A stretch of DNA of 64,000 bases, taken from the NCBI GenBank assembly GCA_028554755.1, contig JAPTOF010000019.1:3978001-4042000 (forward strand), in the 5' to 3' direction. The translations under genes and the position numbers were made by a program. This document shows, piece after piece, positions 44,393-56,777 of the stretch (positions are counted from its first letter, which is position 1; each line of letters opens with the position of its first letter). The notes under the pieces were generated by a model, which was given only the letters and a program-made list of their open reading frames with translations, was not told where the DNA came from and did not search any database. This DNA is from Cordia subcordata (taxonomy: Eukaryota > Streptophyta > Magnoliopsida > Boraginales > Cordiaceae).

Positions 44393-45311
44393 TATTTCAC
44401 TGTCTTATTGCAAATAAATTCGCTAAATGGTTATTTTCCAAGGGGATTGTTGCGCTCGAGCTAAATAGGAAAAAAGAGCACAGAGATGTCCATATGAAGG
44501 AAAATGGGTATAGACCGGGGCATGTACATTTGTATCACTCAGCAAGCGATGAGATTTCCTCGGGCTGGCATGTGGAATTAGGCAAGTTTACAACCCCTTG
44601 TCTTTGGTAGATGTTAGTGTGCCCGTCACACAAATTTCAAATTTTGACTAGTTGGTAGGGCATTCTTTTGACTGATAACATGATTGTAAATTATTTCTTT
44701 TTTTTTTTTCTGTTGCTGATCTGCCACTCCATTTTTAAGAAGGAAAAGATCATATCCGTGTAATTTAATGGAACAGGACGCTTTTATAGATTAATTGAGC
44801 TGCAGTAAGAAATTCTCCACTCCAGTAAGGTTGTGATTTTTCAATAGCTTAAAAAGGTAGTGCTTAAAGTGGTTGTCACTTTTGGTGCCCGAAGGGATAA
44901 TGATGATTAATGCTGGAAAATAGGCCCTGCACCAAAAGGTGCATAATCGCCATTTATTGGGCTAGATATTTTAGTTAACATTTCTTAATTAGTTGTACAA
45001 CGTTATATTTGACTTATTCTTGTTCTAATACCAGATACAATGTCTTTGTTGTTTGAAGAATCTAATCAAAACAGCCTAAAATGTCATGGTTGGTATCTTC
45101 GTTGGCACATGATCTGTAATGCTGAAACTAATCAAAATAATTGGATATTTATTAATGCAATTCTCATGGTGCCGTGCAAAGACTTCACCTACCATACAAA
45201 GGTCTTGCTTTTTCGTTTCCTTTTTCTTCTACTGACGTCTTATTCAGACAAGAGTGAAAGACACACGGATACTAGCACAATATCATGTCCAAGGGAGTAA
45301 GGTTTTGTTTG
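44393..45311. other. PNPase 3' flank
   Basis: Holds the PNPase 3' UTR and anonymous sequence; a reading frame at 45040-45300 has no recognisable domain. Nothing else seen. Confidence 0.5.
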
Positions 45312-45565
45312 CCCCCAGGGGCATAGGTGAGTTGGTAAGTGGCCAGGTGATTAGGGTGGAGACACCCTGACAACGCGGGATCGAGTCCGTGTGGCGGCAG
45401 TACTCCGCTGAAATATTGCGGGGGCTGTTGCTGGATTTCCACGCCCGTTGGTCCTCTCCCTGGTCGGGCTGCCACTCACGCACATCCCTCGATTTACCTC
45501 CCGCCTGGTTAAGGGGCCTCTGGCCAGGTGGGAAAGGGGTTCTCCTTTGGTTAACCCTTTTAGAA
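45312..45565 (+). mobile_element. tRNA-derived SINE with 18-bp target-site duplication
   Basis: The 254-bp body is much GC-richer than its flanks and is bracketed by perfect direct repeats GGAGTAAGGTTTTGTTTG (45294-45311 and 45566-45583). Near its 5' end lie a pol III A-box-like ATAGGTGAGTTGG (about 45323-45335) and a B-box GGATCGAGTCC (45378-45388), spaced as in tRNA genes. This is the arrangement of a plant tRNA-related SINE. The 3' end is CCTTTTAGAA, without a clear poly(A). Confidence 0.85.
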
Positions 45566-45569
45566 GGAG

Positions 45570-46008
45570 TAAGGTTTTGTTTGGCTCATCTTCTAGATAT
45601 CTAAAATAATTTTCTATGAGTTTAAAAGTTGATCTGTTTGTGAGTTTAAAAGTTAAAAGTTAGATCTGTGTGGCCAATTGAAAAAAGTTTTTATACAAAA
45701 GTTGAAGTTAAAAAAAAATGAAAAAGCAGAAATTCCAAATTGGAACTTTTCAAAAAAAAAAAAAAAAGCTTTTGACAAATTGTTTCTACAATATGTTAAA
45801 TATTGTTTTTATTCATCTTATTTCAAAACTACTACTACATATTTCTAAAAGTCTAATATTATCTTTAAAACAATAAAAAGTTTAATTCTTAAAATACAAG
45901 GTTAAATTTAATAATTTTTATTCAATAATGTTTTTGTTTAAAGTTCTACAACTAAAAGTTTTACAACTCAGTAGCTAAATTCTCACTGTTACACCAAACA
46001 GAACCTAA
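45570..46008. mobile_element. MITE-like element, family C, with its left end in the SINE duplication
   Basis: The left end TAAGGTTTTGTTTGG and the reverse complement of the right end TTAGGTTCTGTTTGG match at 13 of 15 positions. The interior is AT-rich and non-coding. The left end lies inside the SINE target-site duplication, so the same end also appears at 45298-45311. Confidence 0.6.
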
Positions 46009-49000
46009 GCCAACTTTAGTCGTCACGGCAGATGTCACAAGTTATGTTCAAATATTAGTCAAGTCGAATCAACTGCACTAAATCTTTTAAATATGTGTTG
46101 ATAACGGTATAAAATCCAACTCATTGTAAATGAGCAAATGTTCACAAGGTGTCACGATGATTATTTCAGACTTTTTTTTTTTTTTTATAAAGCCTCATCT
46201 CTCTCCAAGTCTTCCCAGAAAGCATCGTCTTTCTTTTTCTGAAATCTCTGGAAGCAGGTCTTGCAGTCATCTTAACGTGACTTGTCAAGGCAACAACACC
46301 TTTTTTTTTTCTTTAAAAAAGATTTGGTAGCCGATGTTTTTGAAAATCCCAGCCAATTTTGCTCTTAATTTTCCATTTTCACCAACCCGCCGAAAGTGCT
46401 GTTTGTTTTGGAGCTCAATTTCTAGCTTTTCTTGTGCCTTGTATACTCATTTAACACGTAAAATTCAGGGTTTCAAAATCTGGAGGCAAATTTTTCTTCT
46501 AGACGACGTGGTCTGGGGGTAGCCCATTAGTAGCTCGCAGGCACGCACGAGGTGTTTGATTTCACGAGAATGACAAATATTCCTTTTTGACAAAAGTTGA
46601 TCAACACAGCCAAAATCGTCAACATGTACACTTGCGACGCGGATGACCTGACCATATCGCCGTGACATACCCTACTATGATGATCAATTCGCAATTTGAA
46701 CATTACAGAACACATAGTCTCGGGATTCAGGATGTAGTTTAAGTGGTTAAGGAATTAAAGAAAAATACAGTGGTAGAATTAGTAGCATATATTGATTGGT
46801 TAAATTATAGGCTTACTTAGAGAAGATTTTTTAATCACTTCAAAACTTATGAACTACTATAGTATTGTAATCTATCATTGGCGTCTTCATTACAAGTTAC
46901 AATTTTCTTATATATGGACGTTTAATTAGAAGATCTCTCACCATATAAATCTTCATCTCCCTCTATTTATCAAAAAAGAGGGCGAGCTTGCTTCTTATTC
47001 CCGTGTTTGATCTCTTCTATCTTTAACTCGCTCAATAGTCTTATATCCACTATATGTTATCATGGATTCATATAGATGAATTATTACTGATCCATCCTAA
47101 ACTAAGTGGTCTGTTTTGGTTGTCTTTCCAATGTGGCAGGTTAATCTTATTCCGGAAATATAATATTGAGTGCCATACAAGGAATCCACGCTAAACTAGT
47201 AATATATTAATCGTTTATATTTTATATATTACCTTCAGGAAAAAACAAAAAACAAAAACGTTTAATATGATTTTCCAAGATAATCAAAGTGTTCTAGAAA
47301 CAAAGGATGTGCACTAAAAGTGGGAGAAATGACCTATTTGTGAGGAATATAATGCAAATCACGAGTTGTGACCTGCGACCGAACATTTGCAAATAAAGGC
47401 ATGCTTAAGTCATTACGAAATAATAATAATAATAAGAAAGGGAATGTGATTTGACTGTCAAACTGCCCAGGTCAGAAAATCTTCCATTATTACGTTCTTT
47501 GATGTTGCCAACATATGAATCTTGTTGGGGAACTATCATTTCTTTGAAGAGAAATTTCCGAGAAAGTTTGATATTGCATGATAAATACAATAAATAAATA
47601 AAATTAATATTTTTATAAATTTAAAATTTTGATAATATGGTAATTTAGTATAATATTAGAGTTTATGTCATGGGTTTGACTCTCATCGTAATTAATTTAA
47701 AAATATTAAAATTTTTCACATGCAATATTCAAAATAAATCAATAATAAATTCTCATACGATCATAAAGAATAGGGACAATGATAATTATAATGAAACAGA
47801 ACTGATCATAGAATCTTAATCTAAATGGAAAAGAGAAAGATCATAATCTTAAAAAAGAATAAATTAGTATAATACAGTAAACTTATGTAACTATCATCCA
47901 AAGAAATATACACATATAACTTTTTCTTCTATTAGTAAACTAACATCATGTAAGGTACGATTACATTGCCTAATATTATTATAATATACAATTTAAATTA
48001 TATAATAGATAGTTATTAAGAAAATTCAATAATCTTACAAGGAGTCAAATAAGTTGTATTTATATTTACACATCTCTTTGTAAAAATTGAAACCCAGAAA
48101 GGTATTAATTTTATGCCTTTGTTGTTTTGACAAATTTGATATAAGATTAATTACAAAGGGAAAAAAATTACAAAATATAAGAAAAGGGAGTTGGGTGAAT
48201 ATGAGGGTGGGCATATATGCTTTTCTTTTTTCTATTTTTGGATTTTACTCGATCAGAATTAGAATTTCATATGTAAAATTTATATAAAAATAAAATTAAA
48301 AACTTGATTTTTTATTTTTTTATTCTCATAAGTAATTTAATATAATTTGAGATGATTTTACAATTATTGAAACTTAGATACTGTAATTTAAATGAACTTA
48401 AACTTTTTATATTAAATTTGCGATTTTAAATTTTTTACTTAATAGTTTTTTAGCTCTAAAAATCAAATATTTAAACGTAAAAATTCAACCAAATTTCCAT
48501 GTCTAACCCCGATTGAATGGTGTTTTTAATAATTTTTTTGACTTGGATTGGAAAAAAATAAAAAAGTCAAAAGCGAAAAGGTATGATTAGTAGAAATAAA
48601 AAAGAGAGTGCATATTATTTTAATTGAGAAAGAAAGGGAAAAAATAAAATAGATATAAGATTATTTAATTAAAAAGTTTCTTTGGTTTTAGTAACATATT
48701 TAAAAATTTGAACTCGAAAACTCAAACTAATTCTCTTTAACCCAATTTGAGTTTTATGACTTTTAATATCCTATCATTTTTTATCGCAAAACTCAAAGTA
48801 TTAAAAATTTAAACTAATATCTGCCCAAATAAAAGTCAAAATATGTGGTTAAGGGGAAAAAAAGTAAGAAAAGAAAGAAGAAATCATTTTGCTAGGAAAT
48901 GAAAAAGAAAAAAAGATTAAATATAAAATTATAATTGTGTCATGATAAATATAAAAATTACAAACTTGTCATTACAAATATTATACAAATTTTCATTGAT

Positions 49001-50034
49001 AATCATGCTTTTTTTTTAAATTTATTACAACATTGTCACTTTTTTGGGTACTATTCATTCATGGAGAAGATACATGAATCAATAGTGCAAAAGAAAAATG
49101 AATATTTTTATATAAGTATAGATATAATGCTGTCTTAGTGTCCTACAATATTTGTACCACTAAAGTACTGATCATAATAAAATCTAATTAATTCCTTAAG
49201 AATATCTAATGTTTACTTAGTCAATGATAACATATATATATATATATATTCATGTCAATTTTATTTTATAATTAGGTTTTAAGCAAGAAAATGAATCTAA
49301 CCCTTTCATATAAGAAGGACAAAAGAAAAATATTCTATTGTTATTTGGTTGCGACTCGTGGTTTGTGAGAAGGGAGATTGACAACTGGTTTGGAGTCATT
49401 AGCTTTTGCCCTTAAAAAGTCAATCCAATGTTAAGGGGCCATTATGAAGTGATTTATATGCACGACTAAGCACACGATAGGAGCAAATAATGTCTTGAAA
49501 AAGCATGGCTCCCCACATAAAAACCGTAGTTAAGTTTTAAGAAAATCAAAAAGGAAATTATGAGAATTAGCAAAAGCCAACGAAATTTAATCAGGATAAA
49601 AGAAAATGGTTGTTCAGACTAGTTAAAAGAAATAGTCAGATAATGATTTAATTTGTCGCATCTAAAAACTTTAGATTTTAATCTATACTCTTTTGTTAAA
49701 AATATTTATCAAAACTAATAAATCGTAAATGGATCATCGCACTTTTCCAAACTTTATCGTTGATATGAACGAATCCTTTATTTAAATGTATAAAAGACTC
49801 TAATCACGTTTAAAAACTGAGGAGAATCTTACGATCGAGTTAGCAATTCAAATATGACCAAAAAAACAGAAAGAACTAGCAACCCAGATAGAGTAACAAA
49901 AAAAAGTTAGTAGATACAATTAAAATGAAAAAAGAAGAAAAAAAAAATTAGGCGGGAGAATTGGACCATTGAGCTAACAATTTTTTTTTTTTAAAAAAGA
50001 AGTGTACAAAAGGGGAAGGAGTAAGAAAATGAAA
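46009..50034. other. AT-rich gene-free stretch
   Basis: Extremely AT-rich with poly-A/T runs and a (TA) run near 49231-49248. Open frames here (for example 46334-46522 and 48935-49138) have no family resemblance and no supporting splice context. I see no gene. Confidence 0.55.
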
Positions 50035-50910
50035 GGGTAAATTTCACAATAAGTCTCTATTATTTTTTTATTTTTTTAAAGTGGTCTTTATTATTTTAAA
50101 ATATTTAAATTAATCCTTCATATTTTATAAATGTAGTCAAATTAGTCCTTATTATTTAAAAAAAAATTATATTAGTCCCAATGCTTCACGAAGTTAGTCA
50201 AATTAATCCCCATTATTTGAAAAGAATTCATACTAGTCCTTAGTGTTTTACAAACTTATTTAAGTTAGTCTCTGTTTTAAGAAAAAATGAATAAAAAATA
50301 TTGGAACTAATTTCATTTTCTTTTTTTTTTTTTATTCTTAGTTGACTATAATACCTTAAACTTTTGTACTGTGAATTTCATTATGGAATAATTTTTAGAC
50401 AATAAAACTTCATAATTTTCATTAAAAAATTTCAATCAGATGTCTAATGTATCTTATAAAAGTTCACAATAAATCCAAATATGCAAAAAATGCAATAACT
50501 ATCATCCAAAATGTTAAATTTCTATTGCGTTTTTTCCTTTTGGCTAGGAATTTTTGCTTTAAAAAATAGATAATCAGATTTCGTTTTATAGCGCAAAGGG
50601 TAAGATTGTCAATTGTTTTTATGTTTGAGGTCATTTAGGACATTTTCATTAAAACTAACGTCCATTCTAATTGTAGGGACTAATCTGACCTTAATAATTA
50701 AATATTAGAGACTTGTATGAATTATTTGAAATAATAGGGATTAAAATTAAAAAATATGTAAACATTAGAGACTTATTTGAATTTAACTCTAACTGCATGG
50801 ACTAATTTGATTATAATAAATAAATATTAAAGACTTGTATGAATTATTTGTAACAATAGGGACTAAAATAAAAAAAAATATTAACATTAAGGATTTATTT
50901 AAATTTAATT
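50035..50910. repeat. Large imperfect foldback repeat of TTAGTCCCTATTATTT-like words
   Basis: The left arm (about 50040-50290) repeats forms of AAATTAGTCCTTATTATTT four or five times. The right arm (about 50650-50910) carries the complement, AATAGGGACTAAAAT and ACTAATTTGATTATAAT, with its own internal duplication of about 120 bp (both units contain GACTTGTATGAATTATTTG). The arms enclose about 350 bp of unrelated AT-rich sequence. This resembles foldback or non-autonomous Mutator-like elements; no ends or TSD were fixed. Confidence 0.6.
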
Positions 50911-52279
50911 CAAAATAAAATAAGTAGAAGAGCAATCTTTGGTGGGACCCACAAAATCTCCGTTGGTATACCTGTCATGATCCGGTTGCTACACCGGATA
51001 ATTGCTTCACCGACAATTAATTATATACAACGCTTCTCGCTGGTAAAGCCGTAAAGGTGCACTTGATGTACCCGACTGTGTTTATATTTTCTCATATTAC
51101 TTTAATATTTTTAAAACTTTAAAATAATAAATTATTTATCTAATTTAATATTCTTCAATTTCATAGTATGATTTCAAATAAGACATTTCAGTTCATGTTG
51201 TTTGTGGCAATTGTGGTGCGGAATTGACTGCGAATTTTTAGGTTTTTATCAATGATGTTGACCCTGAGGAAACCCAAGGTGTGGACATCCTATTTTCTAC
51301 CACTTGTATATTAATGAATGTTATCTCTAAGGCCTTAAATAAATTATTTGTGCTATTGTAACAGTTTGAACTTACCATTTTGCCTCGGAGAAATTGTAAC
51401 CCTGGAATGAATTAAATAAGATGCTTAGTTTAGACATAACGCGTATTAATTCAAGAAATAACAGTATGTTTTGAAAGTTGAACTGAAATTTATGTGTTAT
51501 AGCATAAACTGCAACATATTTTCCTTGTTAGTACTTTTTCAAATAAAAAGAAGATCATTTGATGGTTTTTGGCGTGGTAATGAGAGTTGTTAGATATAAA
51601 AAAATTTAGAATCACAAATTTATTTGATTTTTTGGTGAAAAAAAATTATTTACATTAACCCAAGGAATAATGTTATTCTATTCTCTTCGAGAAATTAATA
51701 GGGTGTTTGGCTTTACTTATTTATGAGCTTATAAGTATTTAAAAAAAAATAATTTCTCACATATTTTTTTATTATTTACTATTTATAAGCTCCAAATAAG
51801 CATTTCCAAACACTCTCTAGAATAACACAGCCTTGAATATTAAAATTAAACTTTGTTTTCAGTTTGATTGAATGAAAAGCCCGCTTATACTGACTTGGAA
51901 GGAAACTAATATGCAATATTAGAAATTATACTAAATTTATTATAATCGGAAGGTTCTTTATTAATTTCTCAACCAAACCCCTCACTTTCGTATTTACATA
52001 TCTTTATGTCAAGTTGTACGAAAATTACAGTGGACGACTTTTGACAAATCATAAATACCATTTTGCCAATGTAAGACCAACCCACATGCTTTTACGTGGG
52101 AACATAAAAATAAAGAGTCGGCTCTCAACCATATCATATCACACATACCCTCATGAGAGTATCCATTTCTCTTGCCTTTCTTGGTCTCTTCTTCTCCTGA
52201 TCAAACTGCGAAAACTGCCCGAACCGCGTAGCACCAAGAGAAGAGGAAGAAAAAGAAAACAAATAGCTTATAAGTTTTG
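50911..52279. other. Upstream region of the receptor kinase, with a MITE
   Basis: AT-rich, with a family B MITE at 51700-51818. The last few hundred bases should be the kinase promoter and 5' UTR. No gene recognised. Confidence 0.5.
51700..51818. mobile_element. MITE-like element, family B
   Basis: The left end is AGGGTGTTTGGCTTTACTTA and the reverse complement of the right end is AGAGAGTGTTTGGAAATGCT. The arms continue to TTATGAGCTTATAAGTATTT and GGAGCTTATAAATAG. About 119 bp, related to the element at 26604-26721. Confidence 0.6.
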
Positions 52280-55231
52280 ATGCATTTCATAAGCTTGTCA
52301 TGGCTGCCATGGCTGCTGATATCAATCTTGATCAACCTTTTGCTTCGCTCATCAGCTGACCCACGAATATCAGAAGCTGGGCTCTTCTGTGGGCAGAACA
52401 GAGCACCAGCAACGGTCAATTATATACCGCTCTTCGTGAAAGAGATGGAGGAAGTTTCAAAGCTTGTTAACACTAGCAGATGGGGCTATCACGCAGAGAA
52501 TTTAACCCAGATTTCAATCTACGCCTTAGCTCAATGCTATGATGATCTTTCCATGACTGATTGTCTCCTCTGCTACGCTGCGGCTCGGACGAGAATCCCT
52601 CGTTGCCTGCCCGCGATCTCGGCTCGTTTATATCTCGACGGCTGTTTTATACGCTATGATAGCTATGGGTTTGCTACCGAAAGCATTAATCAGACTCTGG
52701 ATAAGTCTGTGTGTGGTAATACAAGTGCTGCTGTGGGGAGCGTTGATGGAGGTGTTGGTTTTAGAAGAGATGCTGGAGAGTTGATGAACAATTTGACGAG
52801 AACAGCAGTGGGTAATGGTGGGTATGCAGTGGGGGGGTTGAGGGGTGTGTATGGTTTGGCTCAGTGTTGGGAGACTTTGAGCAGAGAAAGGTGTGATGAG
52901 TGCTTAACCAACGCGGTTAAGGAGATTAATGGGTGCTTACCGAACACTGAAGGCAGGAGGTTGAATACTGGTTGCTATTTGAGGTACTCGAATCAGAAGT
53001 TCTTCAATGAATATCCTCCAGATTCTGATGGAAGCTCTGGTAAGTTTGTGATTCTTTTTTATTCCTTTGGATTCTCATGGTTATAGGGCCTGTTTGGATG
53101 GGTTTTTTTTTTTTTTTTTTCCATGGAAAGACTCAGGTTTTCTGAAAAAAGTACGTCTTTTTTGTTGATAAATATTTAGATTAGGTTTCAGGAAAAGTTT
53201 AATTTCAGGTTTTTCCGAAATTTTTAACCTCTTGAGAAAGTTATTTGAAAAAAAAACAATCCAAATAAACCCATACTCTTATTGTGTTAGCTTGAACTCC
53301 ACTTAGTGGATAAGTCTTGATTTAGATTAGTTTGGAGGCATGCCGTCAGGAAAACTTTCTTGACCAATTGGGTGGCTACGCCCTTTAAGTTATCTTTACT
53401 TTAATAATCTACTCGTCTCATTTCCGGAAAGATTATTGATATTTCTAGCCGTTGGTTCATACCGTGGGTTGTGTTACACTTGAGCTTACTATTCGTAGCT
53501 GAATGTTCCTTTTTTTCATTTCTTGTAGGGACTAAAACAGGGATGAAAGTGGGTATTCCATTAGGTGTGGTAGCCTTCTGTATGCTGGTTGCCTTTGCTG
53601 CTTATACAAGACATGCTAGGATCAAGAAGAAGAAACAAGGTATTTAAACAGTTCTCATTGAGAAAGAAAATCAAATGGTTTTGATTGAAAACATCTCCAG
53701 CATTTTTTTTGCGAGGCATGGATTTAATTGAGGAAAAATGGTTTCTTGTGTGAATGCAGAGCGCAAAAATCTTGGCCAGATCTCGAATTTGTATAACAAG
53801 TCCAATTTGAATTTTAAATATGAAGTTCTTGAGAAGGCAACAAATTATTTTGCTGAGTCGATGAAATTAGGTCAGGGAGGTGCTGGCTCTGTCTATAAAG
53901 GGACGCTACCCAATGGGAAAGTTGTTGCAGTGAAGAGATTGTTTTTCAATACCAGGCAATGGGTGGATGAATTCTTCAATGAGGTGAACCTGGTCAGTGG
54001 AATTCAACACAAGAACCTTGTGAAGCTATTAGGGTGTAGCATTGAAGGACCTGAGAGCTTGCTGGTTTATGAATTCGTTCCCAACAAAGGCCTCGATCAA
54101 TACCTCTTTGGTAATTCACCTTCTCCTGTCACTATTTCGTAATAATATTCGTTTATTGGAAATATCTTTTGACTCACTATTTTTTTGGGGACAAGCTTTG
54201 CATCTTATAGCGTACATGAGTGACTTAATGTGCATTCTTTTGTGTTAGCAGACAAAGACAAGGTTAAGATCCTGGATTGGAGAAAGAGATTCAATATTAT
54301 TGTTGGAACAGCTGAAGGGCTGGGTTTTCTTCATGGAGGGTCTGAGATTAGAATCATCCATAGAGACATTAAGAGCAGCAATGTCCTCCTCGATGAGAAT
54401 CTCTCTCCAAAGATTGCAGATTTTGGCCTTGCTCGGCACTTTGCAGCTGATAAAACTCATCTCAGCACCGGCATTGCAGGAACATTGTAAGGGAATTTGT
54501 TTCTTTTTGGTTCTCTCTAAGCGCATTCGAACTTTTAGTAAATTTTCATCTATAAATGCTTGTCATTTGTAAATGTAACAAGACTTTTGTTGGTGCAGAG
54601 GCTACATGGCTCCTGAATATCTTGTCAAGGGACAGCTCACAGAGAAGGCTGATGTTTTCAGTTATGGAGTACTGGTCCTTGAGATTGTTTGTGGAAGAAA
54701 AAACATTGCCTTCTTAGAAGAGTCTGGTTCTCTTCTCCAAGCGGTAAATCCCCACTCAATTTCCATTTAAAGCAATCAGATACTTCAAACTTTTTGACAA
54801 ACTAATGTATCTTTGTCTTTAATGCCTGTCTTTTTTTCAAACGTTTTTGCCTTATTTCATTGTTTCATTTTCAGGTCTGGAAGCATTACAAAGCAAATAC
54901 ATTGATTGAAGTGGTCGATCCTAGCTTGAACGGCAATTTTCCACCAAACGAGGCTGTGGAAGTGCTTCGAATCGCGCTTCTGTGCACACAAGCTTCTGTT
55001 GCTGCAAGACCATCGATGGCTGAAGTTCTCGGGATGCTTACAGATAAAAATTGTCCAATCCCTGTGCCTAATCAACCGCCCTTCTTAAATGCCAATGTGC
55101 TAGCTTCTGTCTCCAGGCCACATAGCCTAGGCAGTTTAGTCTCCAACGCATTGGCAAAAATTGAAAGCTCTTCCACCTCCACGGGGACATTTAGCATACA
55201 GAGTTCTGATGGATTACCAAGAAGTGAGTAG
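52280..55231 (+). CDS. Cysteine-rich receptor-like protein kinase (CRK2/CRK3-like)
   Basis: Exons: 52280-53039, 53529-53639, 53760-54110, 54252-54486, 54599-54743, 54875-55231; 652 residues. A signal peptide ([17 protein letters not shown]) is followed by two DUF26/Gnk2 repeats with the C-x8-C-x2-C motif ([13 protein letters not shown] and [13 protein letters not shown]), then a transmembrane segment in exon 2 ([19 protein letters not shown]) and a basic stop-transfer. The kinase domain has [17 protein letters not shown], the RD-type loop [19 protein letters not shown] and [11 protein letters not shown], so all catalytic residues are present. It is a plasma-membrane Ser/Thr kinase; family members act in defence and ROS signalling. 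The ATG at 52280 is used; a TTG one codon upstream is not a start. Intron 1 carries a MITE. Confidence 0.93.
53086..53272. mobile_element. MITE-like element, family A, in kinase intron 1
   Basis: The left end GGGCCTGTTTGGATGGGTTT and the reverse complement of the right end GGGTTTATTTGGATTGTTTT agree at most positions. It lies wholly inside the intron 53040-53528. Confidence 0.55.
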
Positions 55232-56149
55232 CCACAGCGCATTTTTAGGCACTTTACATGGGGACAAGCCATTGTAAAGTAGAAGACTATGACGAAAATT
55301 TTGACGAAAGGATTGCTACCTTTTTGTCTCAAACAATATAGGAAGGAAAAGAAAGAAAGAAAATGATGTACACTAGTTGCAAGTCAAATGGTAGGTAAAT
55401 CGTGTCTGTAAAGTGGCCAATAGAAGATTGTGGAAGATCTATCGACAATTTGTACATAGGAAAGGAACTCTTAGGATATTTACGTTTTTGGATTATTGTT
55501 TGTTAGAATTGAGCTGAGTTTTGTGACAAGCGTAACATATGGGTGAGGAAGATGACTTTCTTTTGAATGAGGTGGGGCTACGGGCCAGCAGTTTTTGTTG
55601 AAATTGAGTCTGTAATCGTGTCGAATTGGAAGATTAGGTAAAAAGGCCGGTTGCTTGGACCCCATTTTTTGTTCGGCACAGCTATTTACTCCTTTTCCTG
55701 AGTTTGCCTCGTCAATTTATGTCAATTTGAAGTTTCTTGGCGGTGGTGGTGGTGGTTGGTTTCTTTTTTTCCTTTGTTCTTTCTTTCAAGAAAGCCGATG
55801 CCGGTTATTCTACCGCACACTAAACTGTAAATGTAATTTTGCAACCATTAGATCGAGAAAACCTCGTGGCAAGTCTCATTTGCGCCCAAGAGTTTAACCT
55901 CCAAGCCGGAGATTGATTGGTGCGGTCGCTCTGTACCTAGAACACTAGAATATTGAACCATGAACGAGAAAAGGATCTCGACTCCACTACTGCCAAAACC
56001 AAAATGTAGCCTTGGAAACACTGAAATCGAGTGAATCAGGAAAGAAAGAAAACTCGAAAAGAGTTCAAATTTGGAGGCAGGCAAGTATGCCCAATGACAG
56101 TAGTGTTCACTGCAGCCTCTCAAGCTTCATTTTCACTCTTAAGTTCTTG
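55232..56149. other. Receptor kinase 3' flank
   Basis: Probable 3' UTR followed by anonymous sequence with a GGT repeat near 55741. No gene recognised. Confidence 0.5.
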
Positions 56150-56641
56150 CCCCCAGAATCTGAAAATTTGCAGGAGAAAGAGCATATCACCTTGCGTGCT
56201 GTGAAAATGAAAATTAACATGGATGCTTCTTTTGACGTGCAAGAAAGAGAAGCCGGAATCACAGCTTTTATTCGAGATGCCCAAGGAAAACTGATTGATG
56301 GACGGCAAAACAACTTCCATCCATAGCAACTCTGTCAATGAGCCTCAAGCTCAAGCTTTCAAAATAGGATCAAATTGAAGCTGAAGCTCAAGCTTTCAAA
56401 ATGGGATCAACGTGGGATGGCGACAATTGGAAAGACACTTCGAACTGGATGATATATAACCGGTTGAAATCATTCAACTGGCGAAAAAAGGCTGCAGAGA
56501 AATCACAAACTGGAAAGATAAATTCAACCATTAAAGAATCTCTTCAATTTCTCAGCGAACAATGCCGCAGATTGGATGGCAAGAATGGCTAGAGAAAGAC
56601 GACTCAAGAAAGTTGGGTTCGAGATCCTCCACCTAAGTTGA
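56150..56641 (+). pseudogene. Relic of an RNase H-like (RVT_3) domain
   Basis: Three frames carry consecutive pieces of the plant RNase H-like domain. VKMKINMDASFDVQEREAG and FIRDAQGKLIDG lie near 56201-56310. After a frame change, NSVNEPQAQAFKIGSN lies near 56332-56380. The end NNAADWMARMARERRLKK lies near 56556-56610, with a TGA at 56639-56641. A 27-bp direct duplication (AAGCTCAAGCTTTCAAAAT..., about 56345-56410) adds a further break. It could be the tail of a LINE or a dead copy of a host gene with this domain; no reverse transcriptase is adjacent. Confidence 0.6.
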
Positions 56642-56777
56642 AGGAAATTATTGCGGAAGAATTTCCTGTTGTTGGGGTCGGATAAAGCTTTATGTGATGG
56701 TTTTTGTGTATGTTGTTTTTGTCTATCGGCTGTTTGCCGTTATATCTCGGACCCTTTGTAATGTTTCTCTGGTTTAT

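Noticed and set aside
45323..45388. Possible tRNA gene
   Set aside because: A- and B-box-like sequences are present, but no cloverleaf could be drawn and the segment has SINE target-site duplications.
45272..45604. Three open frames over the GC-rich segment
   Set aside because: They are shadows of the SINE body, whose flanking duplication explains the segment.
52277..52279. Upstream start for the receptor kinase
   Set aside because: The codon is TTG; the first ATG is at 52280. The same applies to a TTG at 21725 for the translocator.
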